A stretch of DNA of 64,000 nt from Obelidium mucronatum (taxonomy: Eukaryota; Chytridiomycota; Chytridiomycetes; Chytridiales; Chytriomycetaceae), in contig JAIVFH010000069.1 in assembly GCA_025765595.1 (NCBI GenBank), positions 1 through 64,000 of the forward strand. Reading direction: 5' to 3'. The notes under the pieces were generated by a model that saw only the letters and a list, made by a program, of their open reading frames with translations, was not told where the DNA came from and ran no database searches. This document shows positions 22,885-34,064 of the stretch, in pieces. A program made the translations under genes and the position numbers. Position 1 is the stretch's first letter. Each line of letters opens with the position of its first letter.

Positions 22885-24790
22885 TCTAGTGTGCTTGGTG
22901 CCCTTGCTGTTTCTGTTGCTTGGTTGGTTTTTGTTGTTGTTGGTTTTCTAGACTGTTTGCGCCTCTGTCTTCTTCGGTCTTTTCTCAGACCTTTCTTCAT
23001 TGGTTTTGGGCTTGGTTTGCTGCTGCCATCAGGGCTCTTCTTGGGGCTCTCTGTTGATTCTTCAGTTTCCATCCATTCTGTTTCTTGCGGTGAGTTACTC
23101 TCGTAGGCCGCTCTCGCGACTTTTGAGATTTCTATCATCACAGGTCTGAGGATTTGTTTGCCGGTTTTATGGTTGTGCCACATTTCTACGGCTCTTGCCC
23201 TTTTCTCATATTTGTTATTGTGTGTGTGGAATCCAAACTCGTCTGGGTAGCTGTCCATGCTTTGGTTGCAGATGAGGCACTATTTTCCTGATATTCTTTT
23301 TTGCCGTTTAGTCAGGCTTTTCTCTGGGATTACTTCCGGTCCTGGGTTGTGTTGTGTTTCTTCGGTGGGTTCTTCATCTTCCTCTAGCGTTTCCTCTTCT
23401 GATTCCTTCCTTTTCCAGTTTGCCCTTTTTGCGGATTTCTTGGTGGTCGCGGTTATTGCAGGTGTTTGTTCTAGTTCCCATTTGACTGTTTTGTCGCATC
23501 GCTCTTTTCATATTTCTCTGGCTGCTTTAGTCACGTTTTTCATTGCGTTGATGATTATCGTTCTTGTTTTTTGGGCAGTTAGGCCGCATACGGTTGTGAG
23601 GATTTCTTTGAGTACTTCTGGGACTGCCCCTTCTAATACAGCTTCGGCTCTCAGGTTGTTTATTTTTTTCTGCCATTTCCCCTGGTATTCTCCCTCAGGT
23701 TTTGTGTCCTTGAGGTGGTGTTGCCATGGTCTGGCCCATTTTGTGAGGTCCTTTGTCCATCCTTCATTGCCTCCTCCATTGTCGCATCCACTTGCAACCT
23801 CCTTGATGAAGTTGTTTAGGATTTCTGTCCTTTTTGTCTCAAATGCTTTGCATTTCATGATGTGGGTGTTTGTTTCCTCTTCTTGGTTGTCACAGCATCT
23901 GCAGTGCCGGTTTGGGTATATGTGTGTCTGCCGTGTAGTGTGGGTTCCAGTTTTCCAGGCCATATAGTGTTGTATTTTCCAGGAGTGAGGTGGGAGTGCT
24001 TTGAGCCAGCCTGGCCTTCTGTTTTACCATCTTGAGGCACTTCTTGTACCACTTGTCTACACAGGCTTTGCTGACTGTCATGGTTTTCCAGATGTATTGT
24101 ACTTTGGCAAGGAGTACTGTGTTTACTATGGTGATGGCAGTGATCTCTGTTATCTCCTTCTTGGCAAGGAGGTTGCACATATTTGTGACAATTTGGGTGA
24201 TGCGTTGCTTTGATTCTTTGTGCTGGTTGTCTGCTGAGAACCTGTTTCCGAGGACTCTCTCGCTGTTATTGTCATTGATGATGGTGATTTTGCTGCCGTT
24301 TGGCCATTTGAGATACTTGTGGCTCTTTTCTGGGTTTACAGCAATCATTGCCATCTTTTTGGGGTTGGATTTGATTGAGTTCAGTTCTTGGAATTCGTAT
24401 ATTAGTGCAGCCTGCTTTTCGGCCTCTTTCCAGTTTCCAGCAAAGGCACCTGTGTCATCAGAAATGCTTCCCCGTGAGCCGTTCTTGCAGAGTCTGGCCG
24501 GTTGTAGTGCCGTCTAGGTTTATGCGGTTTGTGTGTTTGGCTTTTATTGTTATCCCTTCTGTTTCTTTGTCTAGTGTGTATAGCAGTGTGTCCCAGAATA
24601 TCCTCCATTCTAGGGGCGCCAGCACGCTTCCCTGTTGTATCATGGTTCCGCATTTAAAGCCTTCTGCTGGTCCAAATGTGGTTAGTACTTTTACGGTCAT
24701 GTGTTGCTGTGTGTCCCATTTCCACACTGAGTACTTATATGGGATTTTCAGCCTCCTGTGGCTTCTCATTACTGCTGTGGGGCCAACGCT
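22885..24790 (-). pseudogene. LINE ORF2: reverse transcriptase core and C-terminal part
   Basis: Minus strand. At 24600-24690 the RT segment GTMIQQGSVLAPLEWRIFWD corresponds to the conserved G-x-x-Q-G-S-x-x-S/A-P-x-L region. A degraded catalytic box SDDTGAFAG follows near 24450. The thumb (NSERVLGNRFS, CNLLAKKEITEITAITIVNT) and a C-terminal CCHC motif CRCCDNQEEETNTHIMKC (about 23900) come next. Frames change at least twice. The last part (charged, PSPKPMKKGLRKDRRRQRRK) runs up to the Copia insertion and resumes at 15973. Confidence 0.75.
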
Positions 24791-24863
24791 GTTAGAACCA
24801 GATAGTCAATAAAAGACTTAAGGGTTCTTGAAGGCACGAGGGCTTAGGGGGCACAAGGGCTTG
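24790..24863. repeat. 74-bp dispersed repeat, copy A
   Basis: Identical over 74 bases to 28573-28646 in the same orientation. It begins TGTTAGAACCAGATAG and contains the short inverted pair AGAACC/GGTTCT. Here it sits exactly between LINE ORF1 and the truncated ORF2, so it marks a deletion or insertion breakpoint. Confidence 0.9.
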
Positions 24864-26186
24864 CGCCGTAAGTTCTGATTCCTTCTTCTTTCTCTTCCGT
24901 CTCCGCTCCTCCTTTTTGCAGGTTGTCATTCTCCGTTACCAGGTAGATTTCTTCAATGCTACTCCCAAAGTATCTGAGTGACACCGACGGTCCGTTTCCC
25001 CTGTGACTTTTCTGCCTGCATTGCTGTGGGAAATGATTGAATGTGATGTCCTTGTTCACTGCGTTCATCTTCTTGCATTGGAGGCACTCTTTGACATGTC
25101 CTTTCGCAATGAGTGCTTTCTGGTTGTTAGTGTTCCACGCCCGTAGCCGGTTCCGCTTCTTTCTACCCGTTGCTTCTTTGGTTCTGGTAGGTCTAACTCT
25201 TCGACCACTCGGCACTTTCTTTCGGCCTTCCGCATTGCGTCAGCTAAGTCCGTGATTGCGTCCCCTCGTTGAGCTTGTCTTGGAGTTCTTTGCTGAGGAG
25301 GCTAAGGTACTGTCGGACACTGGGCTCTGGTGTGCTTGAGGATAGCTTTCAGTTCGTTGTTGAACGGCATGGCTGCTTTCCCGGCCAGCATAACGTGTTT
25401 CATTGCTAATCCGTAGACTGCGTCATTGACCCCCGTCTTGGTAGTGTTGAGCATGACCGCGATGAAGCCCGTTTGGTAGTCTTCCCACGACTCGCAACCT
25501 AGTTCAAAGATTCTGTCGGTGGTGCCAGAGTCGTGGGTCAGTGTCACAAGCTTTCTGATGTTTTCGGCTGTGGCCGGTCTTGATTCGATCCTGGTCAACT
25601 CCATGGCTTCCAGGTGCTTGAATCCCAGCATCTGATTCTTGCTTGTTATCCATTGAGGTCTCTCTTTTGGTACCTTAAACGGGCTTAGCCCTGAACCTGG
25701 TGGCGGCGGCAAGAATGGGAAAGGAAACGGAAAGGGTGCTAGCTTTCCAACAGGGGTGTTTGCTCCAGTGTTTGTCGCTGTTGCCGCTGGTGTCAGCGCG
25801 GCCGTTGTGGCTCTGTTGTCTTCGAGGATGCTCTGGCAGTACTTCCAGTCACTGGACGCTTTGTTCAGTTGTTGCTCCAATTTTTCCTTCTCCGTTTTCC
25901 ACTCCGCGGCCTCACGTACTTCTCTTTCGTCCCCCAGTTCATACAGTTTCGTCTTTGTCTCTTGGATGGTGAGGTTGTACCCCACAATATCACCCCTTGC
26001 TTTTTCAATCTTCTTCGAATGGTTTTCCTTCCGTTCCTGCTCATGCTTTTCCTCCTCCAGTCTGCCCTAAATTCTGTCTCTAACTGCCGCAATCTTCTCC
26101 ATTGTTTCCTCGAGCTCCGCGGCGTCTGTTGCTGTCACCAGTGTTTTGGACAGTTCTGACAGTTCTGCTTGTTCACTATTTGACAT
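24864..26186 (-). pseudogene. LINE ORF1 (gag-like nucleic-acid-binding protein)
   Basis: Starts at ATG 26186 (MSNSEQAELSELSKTL). A coiled coil rich in Glu and Lys follows, then a Pro/Phe-rich segment, a helical gag-like domain (KHLEAMELTRIESRP), and near the end a Cys/His cluster (KECLQCKKM ... HFPQQC). An in-frame TAG lies at 26067-26069, and at least two frameshifts lie near 25320 and 25220, with coding-like sequence continuing after each. Non-functional. Confidence 0.72.
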
Positions 26187-26350
26187 TTTGGCGGAAATGA
26201 AGAAAAAAAAAAACGAAAAGGGTTTGCTCTTTTATGGCAACTCCAGCTCAGACCCTTCTTTTCCTTATTTTCTTTTTCGTAATATATTTGTGCCCACTGA
26301 TAACAGTAGTTCGTGTGTTGCAATAACCCCGCATGGGCGGATTAATTTGA

Positions 26351-26727
26351 GCGTTGCAATGCGCTGGTTTTTGGTCTAACCACAGACTGAAGGGCAATTC
26401 GAGCATTGCGATGCGCTGGTTTTTGGACTAACCACAGACTAACGGGCAATTCAAGCGTTGCGATGCGCTGGTTTTTGGTCTAACCACAGACTAAAGGACA
26501 ATTCCAGCGTTGCGATGCGCTGGTTTTTAGTCTAACCACAGACTCTGCGTGCCTTATTCCCACCTTCATACTAAGCCCGCCTCCTCCCCGCTCGGTTTTT
26601 GGTCTAACCACAGACTAAAGGACAATTCCAGCGTTGCGATGCGCTGGTTTTTGGTCTAACCACAGACTCTGCGTGCCTTATTCCCACCTTCATACTAAGC
26701 CCGCCTCCTCCCCGCTCCTCCCATCCT
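26351..26727 (-). repeat. 52-bp tandem repeat array at the 5' end of the LINE
   Basis: GCGCTGG starts recur at 26361, 26413, 26465 and 26517, an exact 52-base period. A further copy at 26641 belongs to a 124-bp second-order duplication that includes a C-rich spacer. Each unit has GTCTAACCACAGAC with 4-bp inverted arms. The array lies directly upstream of ORF1 in the LINE's own orientation, where promoter monomers are found in some LINEs. Confidence 0.85.
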
Positions 26728-26869
26728 GCATGTCTAACCCTAAGGTTACAACACTTAAAGCTCCTGACTCTTCGGGCAAAGTTTTGAACTTGCCGATGCT
26801 TTCGAGCTGTCAATAAAAGTAAATAAGAAAAACAAAAAAAACAAAATACAGTACATACTTATCTTGGTG

Positions 26870-27655
26870 CTGTCTCTTGTTTCCATGCACATCCCCAAGG
26901 AGGCAACATAGTCAAAGGCTTCAGTATCAGTCGGAGTCTTTCCCAATACATGCTCAGCTGTTGAAAACTTAATGGCAACAGCAGCGAGAGTCTGTTCTGG
27001 TACCCAGTCAACAACGCGGACATCAATGAGGTTGTCATTTGGAAGCTGATTGCGAAGTTCATGAATTGACTCGTGCCCGTCATGGTAGCGTGCAAGGAAC
27101 CAAGTCCCAAAAGGAGCCTTGTTGGAAACAGGCCATCCGGCAAGTTTTTTCATCAGCATATGCTACCGTGTATTGCCAGAAATGGATATTCTCTTGATTT
27201 CTGCAACAAGAGACTTCAAGAGAAGCGTGATCCTGCAATTTGCCTAGTGGAAAACATGTAAATTGAGTGTGGAATTAATGGCAAACTTAACATCATCATA
27301 TCCAGGGCCAAAGCAGGGTTCAGGCTCAGAAGCAGACAGGAAGAATTTCCCAGCTGAAATGAGGTGCTCAATTATCGAGCGCAGATGATGAGCTATGCGC
27401 GAGAGCCGGTCAACCTTGAATGTAATGAGGCTGAAGACATTCTTGCTCGAGCAAGATCCAAAGCCTTCTGAAGGCCAGGACAATCCACGCGGCCACCAGA
27501 TTTGACGTCAGCAAAAAGTTCCCCATGAATCACGTAGCCGTTTCTTCCTGCAAATGATTTGATGAAGTCGGATTGCTGCTGCAGAGAGGCGTCATTGGTG
27601 GTTTCCTTTGAGATTCAAACATAAGCAACGGCAACCTTAGCAAGGCCATTGAAAG
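26870..27655 (-). pseudogene. Serine recombinase (resolvase plus recombinase domain), decayed
   Basis: Minus strand. KVAVAYV is followed by TGA (27615-27617) where resolvases have Arg, then IS with the presumed catalytic Ser, then ASLQQQSDFIKSFAGRNGY. GELFADVKSGG and RPGLQKAL-like residues follow. After a frame change, TFKVDRLSR (catalytic Arg motif) and IIEHLISAGKFFLSASEPEP appear. Further on, KRISISGNTR and LAGWPVSNKAPFGTWF resemble the start of the recombinase domain of large serine recombinases. At least two stops and two frame changes make it inactive. Its donor element is unknown. Confidence 0.65.
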
Positions 27656-28572
27656 TACGGCTGTGCGATTTATGAAGGCATGGACAAAATAGTAAGTCAA
27701 AACCTGGGAAAAAAAGGAAAAAGAATAACGTACTCACTCATGACAAGGTAAATGCAAAGGTAAAAGGATGATAACCGTTCAAGATAAGAAACTTAGTTGA
27801 CAATAGTTAGTGAAAAGTTGTCGCTATAAAAGAAAAACACATACCAGCAGAAAAAGAAAACGCATAAGAGCAGGGTTGAAACATACAATTAGATAGACCA
27901 TAGATGAAAGCATATTAAAGAAAGGATGAACAGACAGAGGGATATTTTGTTATTGGGACAAGCAAGACTGACTTCTCATCAGCTCAACACACCTCACCAA
28001 CAAAATAAGCAGATAAATTGTGGCGGCTATTTTAGTAACAGTGCGGGTAGGCAGAGCAACGGCGGTGCTGTTGGAGCAATAATGTTTTAAATGATTGCGC
28101 AGCAACAACAAGATGACAAAAAAAACCCTCGGAGGAGTTGGCAGGGTTGCCAATTAGTGCCAAAGGGAACAGATTGGCGCTAATTGATTGGGCTCATTGT
28201 TTGAGCAGCTTTCCATTATTTTTGTGTGATTGGACTTGTTGGTTTTTTTTGAAGTTTTTTATTTTTTCGCTACCCTCCAAAAAGAAACCAAAGTCCCAAA
28301 AACCACCCAAAACACATAAATACAATCAAAAAACTGAGCACTTGCCTATCAAATACAAGTTGGTATTTGAAAACCAAATGGAACAAAGTGTACTCAATTT
28401 TGTTTTTCTTCCTAACATTCAGGCTGAGAATACCAGTGTCGACCAGAACAGAACGTCCAAAAACGCGTTCTAAATGATAAATAAGATATATTAAAGAGTA
28501 CCTGTATAAATCTAACTTCTGTTTTATTTGAAATAGAAGGGCAGACGCGATCAAGACTCAAAAGTCCAACTA
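27656..28572. other. AT-rich intergenic stretch without a recognised gene
   Basis: No supported coding frame. The only structure seen is the inverted repeat at 28151-28186. It is bounded by the recombinase relic on one side and the second 74-bp repeat on the other. Confidence 0.5.
28151..28186. repeat. 13-bp inverted repeat with 10-bp spacer
   Basis: CAATTAGTGCCAA and TTGGCGCTAATTG pair at 12 of 13 positions around AGGGAACAGA. It could be a hairpin or a dyad recognition site for a recombinase or transcription factor; no link to a protein is shown. Confidence 0.7.
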
Positions 28573-28646
28573 TGTTAGAACCAGATAGTCAATAAAAGAC
28601 TTAAGGGTTCTTGAAGGCACGAGGGCTTAGGGGGCACAAGGGCTTG
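28573..28646. repeat. 74-bp dispersed repeat, copy B
   Basis: Second identical copy of 24790-24863, same orientation, with unrelated flanks. It begins with TG, as an LTR would, but I find no matching 3' end. Confidence 0.9.
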
Positions 28647-28964
28647 ACCAATAACGGCTTGAGATCACGAGAGACGGAATCGAAGAGTTACAAAACTGCA
28701 AGACTAACACCGAATGTATTGAAACTGAACTAAAACTCAGAGCAGAAAGCTTGCGATTTATGCAAGTTCTGGAATTACAAATAACAAAAGTTCAAAACAG
28801 AAAACAAACTGAAAATCAAACAGAAATTGTGATAGCAAGAGTGATAGCACAATAATATGTGAAATCAAGAATGATATCACAAAATGAAACTGAAAACTTA
28901 GTAAAATGACAAATCAAAGATGACAAATACAAAAATAGAAACTTAAAGTAAAATGTTGCTGGTG

Positions 28965-29035
28965 GGGATCGAGCCCGGGTTTCCATTGTGCGAGTCGCGC
29001 GTAATGACCACTATAGAGAAATATTCCTATACAAC
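28965..29035 (-). repeat. tRNA-like relic
   Basis: Minus strand has TATAGTGGTCATTAC (A-box-like) and GGGCTCGATCCCC (B-box-like), but the acceptor and T stems do not pair. Likely a decayed tRNA or SINE head. Confidence 0.3.
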
Positions 29036-29726
29036 GGGTAATTGCTAACAAACTAAATCTGATCAATCCAAAGGAATAGAGTAAGTGGGTGCTGTCCAAA
29101 TGGTAAACCTGACATACTATTATGTATATAGACTCAAAATGGAAGTTTTTATCAAATCACCGATAACAGAAACTCTTGTCAAAAGTTAGAGCAACACAAC
29201 CACACCATCAAAAGATCAACCACTAACCTCAACTTACTATAAAAACATATATAAGTGATTGGATTAACTTTTAGCTGAGTGGATTGAGTATTTGAGGCTG
29301 CCGAAATGTGGGATTTGGAATCAAGTACGCCCAGAAGTTGCCACAGACTGCGAACACCATCCAAACTCCAGATCTAAGCTAGAATTATATCATCAATCAA
29401 CTTCTGAAAGTATGAAAGTGGGGGTAATTTATTTGTTAATATTGGTTTTGGGACTTTCACGTTAAATAAAACGCAGTTGATGCTTCAAAAAAATTCTGGC
29501 TTTGAATTCAACTCACTTGGAATGTTTATATCATTGATTGGTAAGTATACCAGCACGGGTGAATGAATATTTGCAGCATTGGCTCAGCAAAGAAAACAAC
29601 AAAGTCCAGAAGCCACAACGGGCACAGAATACCATTAAAACACAGCTTACAACGTGCCAACCTCAAAAATTTCATAGAGGGACTTTATCTGTGCAACTGT
29701 CTTGGTTTCAAGATCTACAAGTGACA

Positions 29727-30050
29727 TTAAATAAATATAATAAAATTAAGAAAATAAATCTTACAGTCCATCTGAAAAAAAAGGATTTTAACAAAAGTAT
29801 GAAAAATAAAAACAAAGTACTCGCCCTTTGCAGAACGGATTGCATTTGCCTTATTTGTCAAGTTGGTTTTAGTTTCTGCTGAATAGTAGAAGTCCTCGTT
29901 TCCACATGTGATTTCGTTCAATGCTTCGACATGTTTAACCTCCAACTCAGTCAACTCTCTGGTAGAGCCAACCCGACAGTCTAATGCTTTTGCAATTAAA
30001 TCAAACCAAGTTTTCAATTTTGCTTTGTTTGATTTGTTGGCAAGATTTTA
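29727..30050 (-). pseudogene. Unrecognised coding fragment
   Basis: The minus strand encodes a helical segment with KTWFDLIAKALDCRVGSTR, ELTELEVKHVEALNEI and CGNEDFYYSAETKTNL, ending near a GGCGAGT that could be a GC-AG donor. No flanking exons or start codon are evident. It may be an exon of an unknown gene or a transposon relic. I do not recognise it. Confidence 0.3.
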
Positions 30051-30596
30051 AATGAGAAATCAGAAAAAAAATCCAATTTTTTTCTTAGTTGAGGATCAGG
30101 TTTCTTTTGCCATTTTACTATCCTTTATGTATCTGTTTTACCTTGTTGTTTTTAAATATAATGAAAATAACTGTCTCTCGTCAACTCCAAAACACCAGAA
30201 GGTAGAGTTTCTTCAAGTTGCAATCATAACAGTGTTAAAATGGCAGCCTCGGGAGAGCTTCAAGTGGTCAGGGAGCTATGATAGGGTGTGATTTGTAGTG
30301 CTACATCGATAGCTTCGCTTTCGACGGTGTGGACAGCGCTGTCTTTGAACAAATTTACACACTGCTGTCGTTGGCTCGATTTCGTCTCAAAAAACAAGAA
30401 CTCTGCTTTGGTTGGGTCAACGGCTGGCGCTGATGCCCAGCAACAAATCTTTGTCAGACAAAAAAAACTTTTTACACCCATTTTAGAACCAAAAAGATTT
30501 TTTCAAGCACTCGCACTGCCTCGTACTGAACATCTTATTATATTTTTGGCTAGAGGGCAGTTTCCCAGCCTCTTTTTGAAAATTTCAACTACCTGC

Positions 30597-32125
30597 ATGA
30601 ACGGAAAAAGAGTAGCCATTATTGGTTCCGGACCAGCTGGTGCCATCACAGCGATCGCATTGAAGAGACAAGGATTCGAAGTAAGGCCGTAGAAGTGCGG
30701 TCTCCCAATTAGCTTGTAATTGACCTCACCTATTCAGCCCACCTTGTACGAGAAAGTCGCTCCGATCGAGGAGATTGAGGAAGCCATCAAGTCAGGCGAA
30801 GACGTATCGTTGCAGTTTTCGCCGATTGGGGGTGGGTTCTCTGTCCTTACCAATGGACTCAAGGCACTGGCCCACTTGGGCCTCTACGACGATATAAAGG
30901 CGCTTGATATCGACAAGGTGCATGCAATGCACTTTATGCGTATAGACGGATCGGTGAGGGGTTCTCCAAATTGGGAAAAACAAAGTTTAACAAACGCTAA
31001 TGTTAAAAAAACCACCACCACCACCTCCACCACCACCACCACCACTTAGGATCTCGCCGTAAAGCCTACCGCCAAGAAGGGAGAAATAGATGCTCTCCGT
31101 ATGCTTCGCACAAACTTACAAAATGCTATCATGAAGGCTGTTCATCGAGCAGGGATCAAGACTTATGGTGGCAAGAAGCTCGTCAATCTCACGCAAGCCG
31201 CGGATGACGTTACTGTTTTTTTTGAAGACGGTACCTCTGTCACTGCAGATTTTGTTGTTGGCGCTGATGGGATTCATTCGATGACCCGTAAACTGGTTTT
31301 CCCAGAGGCCCCCAAGCCTGAGGTGTTTGGTATTGGATGTAAGTATACGCAATGTATATGTGTTATTATTTTTTCATTAAGCTTGCGTGTTTGTTTTTCT
31401 TGTCACTTGTAGACACCGCTGTTTTGGATCGTGGCGTTCTCCCTGACGGAACCAAAATCGAATTTGACTACCAAATGGGAGCCTACGTGGACGGCGTCGA
31501 AGGACGCATGGTCTTCATTTCCCGTTGCGGCAAGCATGACGGGGAACTCTTTGTGGCTGATTTGGACAACACCAAGTGGCTTGAGCAAAACGAAGACTGG
31601 CGCCCTGTTACCGATTTGCCAAAGGAAGCCGCAAAGCTGGCCGCTCTTATCGAGTCTTGGGGAGTGCCCCAAAGTGTTGTTACATGTATGCGCCACGTCA
31701 AGAGAATCACTCCTGCAAATATTTATGACTTTCAGGATATGGATGTGTTTTATAAAGGTCGTGTGGTGCTCGTGGGTGATGCTGCACACGGGACGATTCC
31801 CTTTTATGGACAGGGGTTGAATCAAGGGATCGAGGACGCCGGTGTTCTTGCTGACTTGTGGGGTCACTTTGGGGCAGATGGATACGAGAAAGTCTTTCAA
31901 TTGTACAACAAGATTCGTGTTCCGCGTGTTCAGAAATGTGCTGCGAATGCACGTACAACTGCAAAACGAATGAAGGCTGGTACAAAGAGTGGGGAGAGAG
32001 TCGGTCGTTTCTTTATGAAATTGGCCTTTAGATTTACCAATATTTTTGGTTTGGACGATGGAGTTTACTATCACGACTTTAGAGATGATGTGAGGAAGGA
32101 GGTTCCAGGCATTCAATTCAAGTAA
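30597..32125 (+). CDS. FAD-dependent monooxygenase, copy 2 (intact)
   Basis: Four exons (30597-30680, 30738-30953, 31050-31338, 31413-32125) give 433 residues without interruption. Residues 6-14 include the FAD dinucleotide-binding motif IIGSGPAG; VVGADGIHS and GDAAHGTIPFYGQG are the later FAD-contact motifs. It is presumably a soluble flavin hydroxylase using NAD(P)H. PFYGQGLNQG is close to the kynurenine 3-monooxygenase signature, but no membrane anchor is seen and the substrate is unknown. It is the intact paralogue of the gene at 12619-14169; similarity extends about 40-60 bp upstream of the ATG. Intron 2 carries a longer (CCA)n run than copy 1. Confidence 0.9.
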
Positions 32126-32255
32126 TTCAAGCAGAATCGCGTTTTAATTCGTTGTGTACTGTCCATTATCAGTAAAAATCAGTCAGTATTATTTTGATCA
32201 GCTTTTGCCCGGAAATATCGTATAGGAAATAAAAAAATAAAACTGAACACAAAAA

Positions 32256-34064
32256 TTACAACACTATATTCTCTAGAAAGTCGTCACCTACACCCTTCCT
32301 CCTTTCAAACTCCAAAATCGAACCATACCGCTGATCGCTCACACCAATGAACAAAGTATCGCCCCCACCAGGCGTGAAACTGATACCCGCGATTTCCCCG
32401 AAAAAGTCAATCACTTGAGATTGGAACGCATCTGTTCCCAAAGGACCGCCGTCAGTGTCCGAGGTGTACGACGACGCTGCTGCTACGAGTTGTTTTTGAT
32501 TCTCCTCATCGTCATCAATTTGAGAAAAATCATCCGATGAAGAGGAAGTTACACTGCTTTTATCGTCAGAGCGCCACCGCTCCTGCGTGAACCTTTTTGT
32601 AATTTCGTTGTTGTAAAATGATGTTTTGGATAAATGAGAGCTGGTTCCATTGAAATCATAGATGTGTACAAAATCGCACGGTTCAGATGCAGCCAGGAAG
32701 GAACCGTCATCTATGGGCATTAATTAAAAAAAATTGACGTGAAGAGCTTGATTTGTTTTTTATACCCGAAAATCGGAGAGATCGAATGGCGCCAACAATT
32801 GCAGGTAGTGTAACTAGGGATTTAGATGGGTTTCTGATATCGTAAATTCGAGTCGTTAGGTCTGAATATGAATGGTTAATATAAACGTGTTAAGTAACAA
32901 TAATGCAATTATACGCTAATGTACCTTGATTTCCGGTCGCAATAAAATCGACCGCACGGCGACCAGGCACAAGCAAACGTGAAATCAATGTGTCCTTTTA
33001 AAGTCATGACTTCATCTCCAGAATCGGCGTTGACGATCGAAGAAGTCAGTAAAGTCACCGCAGACACATATTATTCGCTTATCAGGACTCATGGAAGAGC
33101 ACTTGAAATAGACAAAAGTTTAATGAGCTGCTAATAACAAAACTGACCATCCTCACATTCGCAGCCCAAGGGAAGCTAAACTCATGTGTAACTTGCAATC
33201 TGTTCAAGTTCAAAAGGCGCACCATGTTATCATTGCTTGATACAACTCCCGTTAGTTCTAAATTCTCTTTTATAAGGTGCCCAACAAGAAAAAATTCATG
33301 AGTCAACTCACCACCACTTCGATTCGATCCCAACTCGGCATGATTCGTTATTCCCATTGGATCTGTTGTCAAAACCCCGCCTTTGACGTCACTTCCGAAA
33401 AGGTTCCCACCAGCATCGCCTTCTGCTTCATATTCCCCCACTCTACGACACACGTACTCTCCATTAAACCCACCCATAAACACCATGCTCGCGCATGCAC
33501 TAATAGTACTCGTTCGAAACCCATCCGATTTCAAAATCGACGTGGAAGTATGCGTGATAGAGTTCCATTGTCGGATTGATTCGTGGTGTGAATAGTAGAC
33601 TGAGTTTTTATCTGTCGACCAGAGGAGGTTACGTAGCTGGAAATGGTATTCAGAGCATTTGTATCTGGAGTGATGGAATATGAAAAACAGATTCAAGAGG
33701 CACAACAAAGAAAAAAGAAAGCACGAAGAAAAGAAGCCGGCTACTTTACTTGTGTTTTGTGAGGGTGTATCGAAAGTCATAAAAGTCGCCGTCAGTGTAT
33801 CCATCGTGAAGATCCTGTTTTCGACGCTTAAGCAACAGAGATCATAGCAATTCTCTACTCTTGTTTTACGTTATAGATTTCAGAGTGCGGCGTGGAACAG
33901 TTCCTATAGTTTCTGTAGTTTGTTATCCGTTGGTCTCTGAAGGACGCTCTCGTGGTTGGATGGAACTCGACCCATCTGATCCCTTGTAAATCACAATCGT
34001 CTGAAATGTCTTTCCTTGTGATAGGGGTCTCAAGTGGAAGCGGTTCGTCGTCATAATCATCCAT
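32256..34064 (-). CDS. WD40-repeat protein of the SPAC2A9.03-like family (two one-base frameshifts)
   Basis: Seven exons on the minus strand: 34064-33870, 33814-33750, 33664-33312, 33266-33148, 33101-32925, 32861-32766, 32710-32256. The N-terminal CDLQGIRW and [15 protein letters not shown], then [18 protein letters not shown], and the C-terminal [28 protein letters not shown] segment are the hallmarks of this conserved WD40 family of unknown function. Exon five holds two apparent indels: near 33036-33046 (TTCTTC) and near 32943-32947 (four T where three are needed). Correcting both gives [27 protein letters not shown] and IATGNQ in one frame and 485 residues, with every exon phase consistent. 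Its start codon is 44 bases from that of CWC2. Confidence 0.85.

Larger units (their letters stand above)
15650..26740 (-). mobile_element. LINE (non-LTR) retrotransposon, split by a nested Copia element
   Basis: Read on the minus strand: a tandem-repeat 5' region (26740-26350), ORF1 from 26186, a junction at 24863-24790, the reverse-transcriptase core and C-terminal part of ORF2 (24790-22885), then a 6.9-kb Copia insertion. ORF2 resumes at 15973, ends near 15808, and is followed by a 3' region to about 15650. Removing the Copia element and one TCTAG copy makes RAPSTLDGGMMEWTSSQDG continuous. The endonuclease and the first part of the RT are missing at the junction, and frames are broken in several places, so the element is dead. 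Confidence 0.75.

Noticed and set aside
23257..23967. 236-residue plus-strand frame rich in Phe, Ser and Leu that looks like a membrane protein
   Set aside because: It is antisense to the LINE RT and C-terminal CCHC region; hydrophobicity is a by-product of Lys/Glu-rich codons on the other strand.
26740..26760. TAACCCTAA, a telomere-like unit
   Set aside because: Single unit, not an array.
30260..30481. 73-residue minus-strand frame upstream of FAD monooxygenase copy 2
   Set aside because: No domain, no splice partners, composition like intergenic sequence.
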